NCBI GenBank assembly: GCA_007570945.1
Contig: RKSH01000137.1
Location: forward strand, 1-7,500
Direction of reading: 5' to 3'
DNA length: 7,500 nucleotides
From: Gammaproteobacteria bacterium
GTDB taxonomy: Bacteria > Pseudomonadota > Gammaproteobacteria > Arenicellales > Spongiicolonaceae
This document shows, piece by piece, positions 1-6,708 of this stretch (position 1 is its first letter; each line of letters starts with the position of its first letter). Below the pieces are notes generated by a model. That model was given only the letters and a program-made list of their open reading frames with translations, was not told the DNA's origin and did not search any database. The translations under genes and the position numbers were made by a program.

Positions 1-1
1 C

Positions 2-199
2 ATTGAAAATGCAGCCCTGAACCAAACCGACAAATGGGATTCCCTCGGCCATATTCAACTGATGATGGAAATAGAGGCGGTATTCGGCATTTCACCGGGC
101 ACCGATGAAATCATGGCGGTGGAGAATTTTCACGACCTTTTGTCCCTGCTTGAGAAATACGCGGAAAACAGGGATGAACAGCGGAAGGGAAACTCCTGA
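2..199 (+). CDS. Acyl carrier protein, C-terminal part (5' end outside window)
   Basis: The reading frame is open from the left edge to TGA at 197-199 and gives 65 residues. Residues 12-15 read WDSL, the phosphopantetheine attachment motif of acyl carrier proteins; the serine codon is at 41-43. The following GHIQLMMEIEAVFGI is typical of helix II, and a second acidic stretch (TDEIMAVENF) and a short helix complete the four-helix fold. Only the first helix or so is missing, so the whole protein would be about 80-90 residues. As holo-protein it would carry an acyl or aminoacyl thioester in the cytoplasm. Stand-alone carrier proteins of this kind often sit in polysaccharide or secondary-metabolite clusters, but the upstream neighbours are not visible, so the pathway is unknown. 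Base composition here looks more AT-rich than in the genes to the right. Confidence 0.88.
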   Translation: MENAALNQTDKWDSLGHIQLMMEIEAVFGISPGTDEIMAVENFHDLLSLLEKYAENRDEQRKGNS

Positions 200-662
200 T
201 TGAACAGATTCAAACAAACATGAGCCGTTTTTAATCAAAAGAAATCGGGCAGCATCGATGTTTTTTCCATCACAGGAAACAGGAGTGCCGCCCTATGCAG
301 ATAGAAAGTCAGCATTATCGGCGGCGGCATCCAAAGGCGGGGGCGCGCGGGAGTTGGCGGCTGGCAGTCGGTGGTTGCAGCGCATGCGGTATCGGTGTTG
401 GATGTTGGCCGATGAGACGCTGGTGCCATGGCTCCGGGATGTCAGTCGGCCGAGGCCGCCTGATTGATCTCATGTGTATTGAACCTGTATACCCGCACAA
501 GTCCAGGATGAGGTGGCATCATACAGAATATAGAATCTCGCTCTGGTAACTCACATGGGGGCACAGGGGGGCGCCTTTTTACTGCCAATTTCTTCTCTAT
601 GGCGGGAATTTCCCACCCGCGCTATAATCCCCGCCCCTGAAACTCCCAATCGAGGTGCAACC
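200..662. other. 463-bp region without a convincing gene
   Basis: This stretch separates the carrier protein gene from the PhyH-like gene. It contains overlapping short open frames on both strands, but none has a recognisable protein signature. The best candidate is a + strand frame at 295-549 (84 residues, rich in Arg, Trp and Cys) with AGGAG at 281-285 ahead of its ATG; the composition is unlike a normal globular protein and I do not call it. An imperfect hairpin lies at 442-463 (TCAG, CGGCC / GGCCG, CTGA arms), with no T run after it. The right end holds the promoter of the next gene. No tRNA, CRISPR or transposon end was seen. Confidence 0.6.
623..657 (+). promoter_or_regulatory. Promoter -10 box and Shine-Dalgarno site for the PhyH-like gene
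   Basis: A perfect TATAAT lies at 623-628, 34 bp before the ATG at 663, and GAGGTG at 652-657 gives a ribosome binding site with 5-bp spacing. No good -35 hexamer sits 16-18 bp upstream (the bases there are TGGCGG-like), so the promoter may be weak or activator-dependent. Transcription would start near 635 and leave a leader of under 30 nt. These signals decide the start at 663 against an in-frame ATG at 555. Confidence 0.6.
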
Positions 663-1535
663 ATGCTTAGCGAAAAACAAATCCGCCAGTTCAACGAGCA
701 GGGCTTTGTTGTGGCGCCGGGGGTGGTGTCGGAGGCGCTGCTTGCCGGGATGACCGCGCAACTGGATGAGTGGATTGAGGAAAGCCGCTCGCATGAGCAG
801 AATTTCGGGCCGATGACGGATGGCAAGATGCGGTTTGATTTGCAGGACGGGCACTGCCCGGAGAAGCCCGGGCTGCGGCGGGTGGCGAATCCGGTTGACT
901 TGTCGCGGGCTTACCGTGATGTGCTGTTTGAGGGCGCGGTGGTGGAGGCGGTGGCCTGCGTGGTGGGGCCGAATGTCAAGTTTCACCATTGCAAACTCAA
1001 CACCAAGTTGCCGGGCATGGAGACGCGGGTGGACTATCACCAGGACCATGCCTTTGACCCGCACACCAACGATGACCATGTCACGGCGCTGGTGTTGCTG
1101 GATGACATGAGCGAGGAGAACGGCTGTCTGCGGGTGGTGCCCGGCTCGCACAAGGGTCCGCGCCACACCCATTATGTGGGTGATGATTTTGTCGGCAAGG
1201 TGGACGACGCGGTGCAGGCGATGTGCGAGGAGCGCGCGGTGCCGATTCTCGGCCAGGCCGGCGACCTGTGCCTGATGAGTACCTGGGCCTTGCACGGCGG
1301 CGGCGCCAACCGCACCACGCGGCCGCGGCGGATGCTGATTTGCGACTACACTGCCGCCGATGCTTTCCCGCTGGGCCCGCCTATGGTGCCGTCGCCGCAC
1401 AGCGGCAAAATCGTCAAGGGCAGCGCGACGCGCCTGGCGCGCTTTCGCGACGGCGTGGTGGAGTTGCCGAAACGCTATGAGGCCGACTCGTTCTTCGGCG
1501 CGCAGGGACAGAAGACCGCCGGCGGCATGGCCTGA
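663..1535 (+). CDS. Phytanoyl-CoA dioxygenase (PhyH) family protein
   Basis: The 290-residue product looks like a complete non-haem Fe(II)/2-oxoglutarate oxygenase of the PhyH family. The N-terminus (SEKQIRQFNEQGFVVAPGVV) has the usual helix followed by the GFVVxPGVV strand. The iron triad can be read as His126 and Asp128 in DYHQDHAF, plus His211 in WALHGGGANRT. Arg217 or Arg220 just after the distal His is the likely 2-oxoglutarate carboxylate ligand. The ENGCLRVVPGSHKGP stretch (152-166) is the typical turn before the second half of the jelly roll. Family members hydroxylate small molecules or acyl-CoA side chains in the cytoplasm; the substrate here cannot be inferred. The start at 663 is chosen from the Shine-Dalgarno site and from the family N-terminus; the longer frame from 555 would begin upstream of the -10 box. 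The next gene begins 6 bp after the stop, so the two are probably co-transcribed. Confidence 0.92.
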   Translation: MLSEKQIRQFNEQGFVVAPGVVSEALLAGMTAQLDEWIEESRSHEQNFGPMTDGKMRFDLQDGHCPEKPGLRRVANPVDLSRAYRDVLFEGAVVEAVACVVGPNVKFHHCKLNTKLPGMETRVDYHQDHAFDPHTNDDHVTALVLLDDMSEENGCLRVVPGSHKGPRHTHYVGDDFVGKVDDAVQAMCEERAVPILGQAGDLCLMSTWALHGGGANRTTRPRRMLICDYTAADAFPLGPPMVPSPHSGKIVKGSATRLARFRDGVVELPKRYEADSFFGAQGQKTAGGMA

Positions 1536-1541
1536 GCGCGC

Positions 1542-2213
1542 ATGACTTTTTCCATCGCCGGCCGTTGCGGCCGCACCGGCATGCTGGGGGTGGCGGTCAC
1601 CACCTCAAGCATATCGGTGGGCGCGCGTTGCCCGTGGGTGCGCGCGGGCTGCGGCGCGGTGTCGACCCAGAACATCACCGACCCGGAACTGGGGCCGGTG
1701 ATTCTGGATTCCTTGGCCGCGGGTCGGAGTGCCGAAGAGGCGGTGGCGGCGGCGATGCGCCGGCCGCACATGGAATATCGGCAGTTGACGGTGGTGGACC
1801 ACGGCGGCGCCGTGGCGCACTTCACCGGCGAACACATTCTCGGCATTCACGCCGTGGCGCATGGGGACGGCTGCGTCGCCGCCGGCAATCTGTTGTCGCA
1901 TGACGGCGTGCCGCGGGTGATGGTGGAGACCTTCACCGCCGCCGGCCGGCATCTGGCGCAGCGGCTACTGGATGCGCTGGCCGCCGGCGTTGACTGCGGC
2001 GGTGAACAAGGCCCGGTGCACTCGGCCGCGCTTAAAGTCGCGCATGAACAGTCATGGCCGCTGGTGGACCTGCGGGTGGACTGGGAGGATGACGGCCCGG
2101 TGGCGCGGCTGCAAAAACTCTGGCGCGCCTACGAGCCGCAAATGGAGGACTACCTCACCCGCGCCGTTAACCCGGCGGCGGCGCCGAGTTACGGGGTGGC
2201 GGGGGATCCTTGA
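1542..2213 (+). CDS. DUF1028 family protein (predicted Ntn-hydrolase-like fold)
   Basis: The 223-residue product matches the DUF1028 pattern end to end: MTFSIAGR at the start, LGVAVTTSSISVGARCPWVRAGCGAVSTQ compressed in the first 43 residues, AAGNLL at 113-118, a VHSAAL segment near 159, and the tail APSYGVAGDP. From memory of the family, known structures show an Ntn-hydrolase-like fold. Thr2, exposed after Met removal, is therefore a candidate nucleophile; that is inference, and no activity is firmly assigned to the family. It starts 6 bp after the PhyH-like gene with no clear Shine-Dalgarno site, which suggests translational coupling. The canonical MTFSI start supports the chosen ATG. The 3' end faces the - strand genes with no obvious terminator hairpin. 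If the frameshifted membrane gene is read in its corrected frame, the two genes overlap tail to tail at 2167-2213. Confidence 0.9.
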   Translation: MTFSIAGRCGRTGMLGVAVTTSSISVGARCPWVRAGCGAVSTQNITDPELGPVILDSLAAGRSAEEAVAAAMRRPHMEYRQLTVVDHGGAVAHFTGEHILGIHAVAHGDGCVAAGNLLSHDGVPRVMVETFTAAGRHLAQRLLDALAAGVDCGGEQGPVHSAALKVAHEQSWPLVDLRVDWEDDGPVARLQKLWRAYEPQMEDYLTRAVNPAAAPSYGVAGDP

Positions 2214-2986
2214 TTTTTTGGGTGGGATTTTTTTGTTGGAAGATGTCGTACAAATCCAAGTCGAACTGCTGGAGAGTGGTGATTTTGTCCACCGGGATGA
2301 CAATTTCGAGATTCCGCCATTTTTCCTCATCCTCTGGAGAGTCGTCGGACAGGACCTCCAGATAATCCCTGGTGATGACAAAATCCATATTCAAATGAAT
2401 TGCGGTGTCCGCTTAACAGCGGAAGAATCCGCAAATACTTTTTGGCGGTGTCGGGATGTCCAAGGTCAAACGTGTCGGCAGGCAAACCCACATAGGACTT
2501 TCTGCTGTCCATGGTGACCAACAGAAGAGTTTCTGCTTTTATGGAATGCATGACGAGCCTTTCGAACTCGTTCTTTTCGAGGATTTTATTAATCCTTCTC
2601 TTGACCATCCAAAGTAGAGGGTGTTTTTTGGTCCAAGCCAATGGGATAGAAGCGGCCCAGACAAACATGCCCACAAACAGAGATGCCCACGAGGAAATTG
2701 CAAAAATAACCTCATGGCATTGGTAAAATACGACAAAGAATGCAGACAACCTTTCCCCTTGCTCGCCTGAGCACGAAGAAGCCAATGCGGAAGACAAAAT
2801 GTAAGGCGCTATTGCCGCCAAACCGACCAGAAAGCACAGCAGCCCGGCAACGGCAATGCGAAAATACAAGTTATATCCGGACTCTGACCAGGTAAGAGTC
2901 TCGAAAAATCTGGATTGGAGCGACAGCCACCCGCCCACAAGCACGAGCAGAATAGGCCACAGTCCGCCAAGCCCGCCTAAGTTCAT
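2167..2986 (-). pseudogene. Membrane protein gene broken by an apparent +1 frameshift near 2392
   Basis: Reading right to left, the first frame starts at ATG 2986 and encodes an N-terminal hydrophobic part (about residues 7-21, 41-69 and 83-117, probably two or three membrane segments). A basic, soluble domain follows: LLLVTMDSRKSYVGLP (155-169), then KKYLRILPLLSGHRN (182-196). After codon 198 (2393-2395) this frame turns into Arg/Gly-rich sequence up to a stop at 2327. The frame one base further on reads NMDFVITRDYLEVL and then NLEIVIPVDKITTLQQFDL, up to a stop at 2167. Joining the frames at base 2392 gives about 272 residues. The joined SGHRN...ITRDYLEVL stretch matches in length and pattern a motif I recall from other hypothetical membrane proteins (SGYRD...TTxYxxV). 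A one-base insertion, or a sequencing error, is the simplest reading. The proline-rich end (DPPPPRNSAPPPG) runs into the DUF1028 gene and may be read-through past a lost stop. Function unknown. The start overlaps the upstream small gene by ATGA. It looks AT-richer than its neighbours. Confidence 0.68.
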
Positions 2987-3189
2987 TGGCCCAAACCTTG
3001 TTGTTTGATTCTGACGCGCTCCATAATCTCACGCGCCTTTTTAATGTGTAGTTGCACTTTAGGCCGCCTCAGTAGCAAGTGGACGTCCACGGTCACCTTG
3101 CCATCGGGGGTGATATCCCACGCTTGGCCAGGCTCAACTTCGCTATCTCGAAGATAGTAAAATTTCCGGTCGCGTTTATTTTTGAACAT
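2983..3189 (-). CDS. Small 68-residue protein of unknown function
   Basis: The product is basic, with no membrane segment or signal peptide. Its first part (KFYYLRDSEVEPGQAWDITPDGKVTVDVH, given here only as a pattern at residues 10-37) looks like short beta strands. The second half, from about residue 46, is a Lys/Arg-rich helix (VQLHIKKAREIMERVRIKQQ). I do not recognise a family. The ATG at 3189 is well supported by GGGGAGG just upstream (about 6-bp spacing). Its TGA overlaps the ATG of the following membrane protein gene (ATGA at 2983-2986), so translation of the two should be coupled and the products probably act together. Composition and codon use resemble the membrane protein gene and differ from the GC-rich flanks. 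Whether it is still useful if the partner is broken is unclear. Confidence 0.62.
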   Translation of the reverse strand: MFKNKRDRKFYYLRDSEVEPGQAWDITPDGKVTVDVHLLLRRPKVQLHIKKAREIMERVRIKQQGLGQ

Positions 3190-3226
3190 GATGTGCCTCC
3201 CCTCTCTGTGAAAAACAGATGAGCAT

Positions 3227-3256
3227 AATATATACCACCCGCAACATCCCCTACAA
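3227..3256 (-). promoter_or_regulatory. Candidate promoter of the small protein/membrane protein pair
   Basis: On the - strand, TTGTAG (3251-3256) is followed 18 bp later by TATATT (3227-3232), within an AT-rich patch (TATATATTAT) that stands out in this GC-rich region. It lies about 37 bp before the ATG at 3189 and begins at the stop codon of the DUF2797 gene. It suggests that the pair can be transcribed separately from the upstream - strand genes. The -35 match is only partial. Confidence 0.35.
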
Positions 3257-4078
3257 CCCGCGCAAAGTCACCTGGTAGCCGGCAAACTTCCGCACATTCA
3301 GCACGCCGCTGTTCAGGATTAGATACTGCCCTTTGATGCCGGCGAGGGTGTCCTCTATCACCGGATTTTTATCCAGGTTGCAGGGGATGATTTTTTGCGG
3401 GTAGCGCCGGACCGGGTAGCGGAAGGTGAGGGTTTGCGCGTCTTTGGCGCGGGTGATTTTTTCCGCGCCGAATTTTTCCCTGATGGCGGCGATTTCTTTT
3501 TCGCACGGCGCAAGCAACCGTTCGGCTTCGGCCGCCAGGTCCAGCGTCTCCGGTTCGCCGCCCAGCATTTTGCGCCAGTCGGTGCGGTCGCTGACGGTTT
3601 TTTTAATCGCCACCTCCATCAGCCCCGACTGGTAGCGGTTCTGCACCTCAAACAGCGGCCGCGCCTGCACCGCGCCCTGGTCCATCCACCGCGCCGGGAT
3701 GTTGGACTTGCGCGTGATGCCGACCTTGAGGCCGGAAGAGTTGGCCAGATACACCACATGCGGCGTCATGCAATGCCCGGCCGCCCATTCCGCATCGCGG
3801 CAGGTGCCGTGATGAAAATGGCACAACTCCGGCTTGACAATGCACGAGTCGCACTCGGCAAGAGCGCGGAAGCATGGAAAGCAGTAGCCTTGGTTAAAAC
3901 TTTTCCTTGTCTTGCGGCCGCAATGCACACAGTAAATGTCGCCGCTGAACTCCAGCCGCAACCGCCGCCCCAGCAGCGCGTTCATGTCCGCCTCGCCGTC
4001 ACCAATGGGCATGGCATAGCGCACCACCTCCCCGGCGGAAGTCTTCATTTTGCGCAAGGGGCCGGTTTGATTCTCCAT
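3251..4078 (-). CDS. DUF2797 family protein with Cys-rich (zinc) region and GIY-YIG-like core
   Basis: From the ATG at 4078 the product has 275 residues and matches DUF2797 throughout. It opens with GPLRKMKTSAG and then has a Cys-rich block with cysteines at 50, 53, 66, 69, 76, 79, 86, 93 and 103 and histidines at 87, 89 and 90 (CVHC, CFPC, CDSC, CHFHHGTC), which should bind zinc. Next comes HVVYLANSSGLKVGITR (107-123), an Arg at 130, and WMDQGA. The VVYLAN...KVGITR...R order, with Glu155 in MEVAIKK, resembles the layout of GIY-YIG/T5orf172-type domains; that is inference, and the family has no assigned activity that I know of. The C-terminus (GIKGQYLILNSGVLNVRKFAGYQVTL) is also typical. Starts at 4087 and 4159 are in frame; none has a clear Shine-Dalgarno site, and the extra residues from 4159 look non-conserved. 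It follows guaD by 99 bp on the same strand. Confidence 0.87.
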   Translation of the reverse strand: MENQTGPLRKMKTSAGEVVRYAMPIGDGEADMNALLGRRLRLEFSGDIYCVHCGRKTRKSFNQGYCFPCFRALAECDSCIVKPELCHFHHGTCRDAEWAAGHCMTPHVVYLANSSGLKVGITRKSNIPARWMDQGAVQARPLFEVQNRYQSGLMEVAIKKTVSDRTDWRKMLGGEPETLDLAAEAERLLAPCEKEIAAIREKFGAEKITRAKDAQTLTFRYPVRRYPQKIIPCNLDKNPVIEDTLAGIKGQYLILNSGVLNVRKFAGYQVTLRGL

Positions 4079-4177
4079 ATTGGGCATGGTTTTTGCCGGG
4101 GCGGGGCGTTGGGTGAAGTATAACCGCACACGTGAAAGACGGCGTTGGCAACACCGCATAAATTCAACAAGCCGTTT

Positions 4178-5500
4178 TCACTCCCCCGCATCAAACCCCT
4201 CCCGGGCAAACTCCCGCCGCCCGGCGACCCAGGTTTCGCGCACGCAGCGGGCGCCGCCGAGGATGATGTAGGCAAAAAGTTGTTCCGCAAGGCTTGCCGC
4301 ATGGCGCAGACGGTGTTGCAGGAGGGGTGAGGTTTTGGGGTCCAGGATGACGAAATCGGCCTCTTTGCCGGGGGCGAAGTTGCCGATTTTTTGTTCAAGA
4401 CCGAGGGCTTGTGCGCCGCCGAGGGTGGCGAGGTAGAAACTTTTAAGCGGTGTTAATTCATCGCCCAGGAGGCGGGTGACTTTGTACGCCTCGGCCAACG
4501 TGCGCAGCATGGAAAAACTGGTGCCGCCGCCGATGTCGGTGGCGGCGGCGACTTGGATGCCGGCGGCGGCGGCCTTTTTTAGGCTGAACAAACCGCTGCC
4601 GAGAAAAAGATTGGACGTGGGGCAGAACGCAAGGGCGCTGCCGGCCTCGGCCAGGCGGCGGTATTCGCGCCCGCACAGGTGGATGCCGTGGGCGAACACC
4701 GAGCGCGCGCACACCAGGCCGTGGCGGTCGTATACATCCAAATAGTCGCCGGCCTCGGGAAACAGGCGCGCCACCAACTCCACCTCGGCGCGGTTTTCCG
4801 ACAAGTGCGTGTGCAGGCGGACATCGGGAAATTCCCGCAGCAATTTGCCGGCGGCGCTCAGTTGCGCGGCGCTGCTGGTGACGGCAAAGCGCGGGGTGAC
4901 GGCGTAGTGCAGGCGGCCGCGGCCGTGCCATTTTTCAATCAGCGCGCGGCTGTCGCGGTAGCCGCTGTCGGCGGTGTCGCGCAAATCTTCCGGCGCGTTG
5001 CGGTCCATTAAAACCTTGCCGGCAATCATGCGCATGTTGCGCGCCTCGGCTTCGCGGAAAAACGCCTCCGCCGATTCTTTGTGCACGGTGGCGAACACCA
5101 GCGCCGTGGTGGTGCCGTTCTGCAGCAATTGGGCGAGAAAAAAACGCGCGGCATCGGCGGCGTAAATGGGGTTGGAAAATTTTCGCTCGGCCGGGAAGGT
5201 GTAGTTCTCAAGCCACTGCAAAAGTTCCGCGCCATGGGACGCCACCACCTCGGTTTGCGGAAAATGAATGTGCGCGTCCACAAAACCCGGCGTCACCAGG
5301 CAGCCGGGGCAGGAGCGCACCGCAAGATTGCGCGGCAGGCGGCGCAGAAGTCCGGCAGCCTCACCCACCGCCCTCACCGCCCCGTCCTTCACCCACAAAA
5401 TTCCGTCGGCAAAAAATTCCGCATCGACTTCTGCGGCCGGATGCGCCGGCGGCCGGGGAAAGTGCAGCAGCGATGCGCGAATGGCGAGTTGCGATGCCAC
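4178..5500 (-). CDS. guaD: Guanine deaminase
   Basis: Guanine deaminase hydrolyses guanine to xanthine and ammonia in the cytoplasm. The 440-residue product follows E. coli GuaD closely. PGFVDAHIHFPQTE (71-84) contains the metal-binding His77 and His79. NGTTTALVFATVHKES and MRMIAGKVLMDRNAP (157-170) are near-signature stretches. THLSEN supplies His232 and the catalytic Glu235. VFAHGIHL supplies His271. AFCPTSNLFLGSGLF (291-305) and TDIGGGTSF with Asp322 complete the zinc amidohydrolase site. GNFAPGKEADFVILDP is the usual C-terminal strand. I choose the GTG at 5500: it has AGAGAGG 5 bp upstream and gives the usual length. The ATG at 5557 would add 19 basic residues that lie inside the puuD 3' end. 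The gene starts 20 bp after the puuD stop, so the two are co-transcribed and form a purine-degradation pair. Confidence 0.95.
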   Translation of the reverse strand: MASQLAIRASLLHFPRPPAHPAAEVDAEFFADGILWVKDGAVRAVGEAAGLLRRLPRNLAVRSCPGCLVTPGFVDAHIHFPQTEVVASHGAELLQWLENYTFPAERKFSNPIYAADAARFFLAQLLQNGTTTALVFATVHKESAEAFFREAEARNMRMIAGKVLMDRNAPEDLRDTADSGYRDSRALIEKWHGRGRLHYAVTPRFAVTSSAAQLSAAGKLLREFPDVRLHTHLSENRAEVELVARLFPEAGDYLDVYDRHGLVCARSVFAHGIHLCGREYRRLAEAGSALAFCPTSNLFLGSGLFSLKKAAAAGIQVAAATDIGGGTSFSMLRTLAEAYKVTRLLGDELTPLKSFYLATLGGAQALGLEQKIGNFAPGKEADFVILDPKTSPLLQHRLRHAASLAEQLFAYIILGGARCVRETWVAGRREFAREGFDAGE

Positions 5501-5520
5501 GGCGGCCTCTCTTTTCTTAA

Positions 5521-6708
5521 TTATTCGTGCGCGGCGGCGCCAATGCCGGTGAACCACCGCCCCAGCAGCGCGCGCTCCTCGTCGGTCATCGCGCTCAGGT
5601 TGCCCGGCGGCATGGTTTTGGACTTCACCGTCACATCATAAATGCGCCGGGCGAGGTTCTCCATTTGCGCCTCGCTTTCCAGCGTTATGCCGCCCGGCGC
5701 GCCGGCGAAGCCGGGGAACGTCGGCGCCCGGGCATGGCACACCGTGCAGCGTTTTTCGACCACTGGGCGAATTGCGGCGGTGGTGACCAAAGCATCACCG
5801 TCGCCCGACTGCCACGGCGCGGTCACGGCGGCGGCGGCAATAATGACCGCAACGGCGGCGGCGGGGAACCACCACCGCGACTGTTCGCCGCGGTGGCGTA
5901 CATTAAAATAATGCCGCACTAAAACGCCGGCCGCCGACACCGCCGCCAGCAGCGCCCAGTTCCACGGGTGGCCGTAGGTCAGCGGGTAGTGGCCGCTGAC
6001 CATCACAAACAGCACCGGCAGGGTGAGGTAATTGTTGTGGCGCGAGCGCACCAGCGCGCTGGCGCCGAGCTGCGGGTCCGGCGCGCGGCCATGTTCCACG
6101 CTGCGCACCAGCGATTTCTGCGACGGAATAATCACCCGCAAAACGTTGGCCGCCATCACCGTTCCCATGGCCGCGCCGGTGTGCAGGTAAGCGGCGCGCC
6201 CGCTCAGCAATTGGCACAGCACGAAAGCCAGCAGCGCAAAAAACGCAAACACCGCCGCGGCCAGCAACAACGGGCGCCGCTGCAACAGCCGGCACAGCGC
6301 GTCATATGCCAGCCACGATACGGCCAGCGATCCGGCGCCCACCGCCACCGCCACCGGGGTCGACAGCGCCATCACCGCCGGGTCGATTAAATAAACTTTT
6401 GCATCCCAGTAATACACCACCGCCAGCAGGCCGGCGCCGCTGAGCCAGGTTACGTACGCCTCCCACTTAAACCAATGCAGCGCCGCCGGCAATTTTTTGG
6501 GCGCGACGCGGAACTTTTCCAGCCGGTAAAAACCACCGCCATGCACCGCCCACAAATAGCCCTCAATGCCCTCCGCCTGCGGCGCCCCGCGCTGCAGACG
6601 GTTTTCCAGCCAGTTGAAATAAAACGAAGCGCCAATCCAGGCAATGCCGGCGATTACATGCAGCCAGCGCAGGAGGATGCCGAGCCAGTCGGTGAGATGG
6701 GGTTCCAT
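5521..6708 (-). CDS. puuD: Membrane urate oxidase (urate hydroxylase) with C-terminal cytochrome c domain
   Basis: PuuD oxidises urate to 5-hydroxyisourate and passes electrons to its own cytochrome c domain instead of making peroxide. The N-terminal part (about 1-300) is strongly hydrophobic, with roughly eight segments (near 13-32, 84-101, 117-137, 147-168, 175-195, 226-240, 249-266, 280-297). It carries family sequences such as LRWLHVIAGIAWIGASFYF, the VHGGGFYRLEKFRVAP loop (55-70) and RSRHNNYLTLPVLFVMVSGHYP (221-242 region). The C-terminal 95 residues hold a single haem site, CTVCH (321-325), with Met366 in KTMPPGN as the probable axial ligand. Length (395) fits the family. The ATG at 6708 gives the expected N-terminus but has no clear Shine-Dalgarno site. 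Instead it overlaps the TAA of a short upstream frame (TAATG), so coupling is possible. It lies 20 bp upstream of guaD; enzymes supplying urate or using 5-hydroxyisourate are not in the window. Confidence 0.94.
   Translation of the reverse strand: MEPHLTDWLGILLRWLHVIAGIAWIGASFYFNWLENRLQRGAPQAEGIEGYLWAVHGGGFYRLEKFRVAPKKLPAALHWFKWEAYVTWLSGAGLLAVVYYWDAKVYLIDPAVMALSTPVAVAVGAGSLAVSWLAYDALCRLLQRRPLLLAAAVFAFFALLAFVLCQLLSGRAAYLHTGAAMGTVMAANVLRVIIPSQKSLVRSVEHGRAPDPQLGASALVRSRHNNYLTLPVLFVMVSGHYPLTYGHPWNWALLAAVSAAGVLVRHYFNVRHRGEQSRWWFPAAAVAVIIAAAAVTAPWQSGDGDALVTTAAIRPVVEKRCTVCHARAPTFPGFAGAPGGITLESEAQMENLARRIYDVTVKSKTMPPGNLSAMTDEERALLGRWFTGIGAAAHE

Noticed and set aside
244..266. Possible terminator after the carrier protein gene (ATCG/CGAT stem then six T)
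   Set aside because: The stem is only 4 bp, which is too weak to call.
295..549. 84-residue + strand frame with AGGAG upstream
   Set aside because: Arg/Trp/Cys-rich sequence with no recognisable pattern; more likely chance in GC-rich DNA, though not excluded.
555..662. Longer start for the PhyH-like protein at ATG 555
   Set aside because: The added 36 residues are not family-like and lie across the TATAAT box; the ATG at 663 has a Shine-Dalgarno site and the family N-terminus.
597..1400. Long - strand open frame opposite the PhyH-like gene
   Set aside because: Its His/Arg-rich composition is that of an antisense shadow in GC-rich DNA, and the + strand frame has clear family motifs.
3395..4123. 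242-residue + strand open frame opposite the DUF2797 gene
   Set aside because: It is the antisense of strongly conserved DUF2797 sequence and has no recognisable motif of its own.
4111..4136. TATACT-like -10 box ahead of the DUF2797 gene on the - strand
   Set aside because: The nearest TTGCCA is about 23 bp away, so the spacing is not promoter-like.
5501..5557. guaD start at ATG 5557
   Set aside because: It adds 19 very basic residues encoded inside puuD; GTG 5500 has a better ribosome site and gives the normal family length.
5081..5641. 186-residue + strand open frame opposite guaD and the puuD 3' end
   Set aside because: It crosses two well-supported - strand genes and has shadow-like composition.
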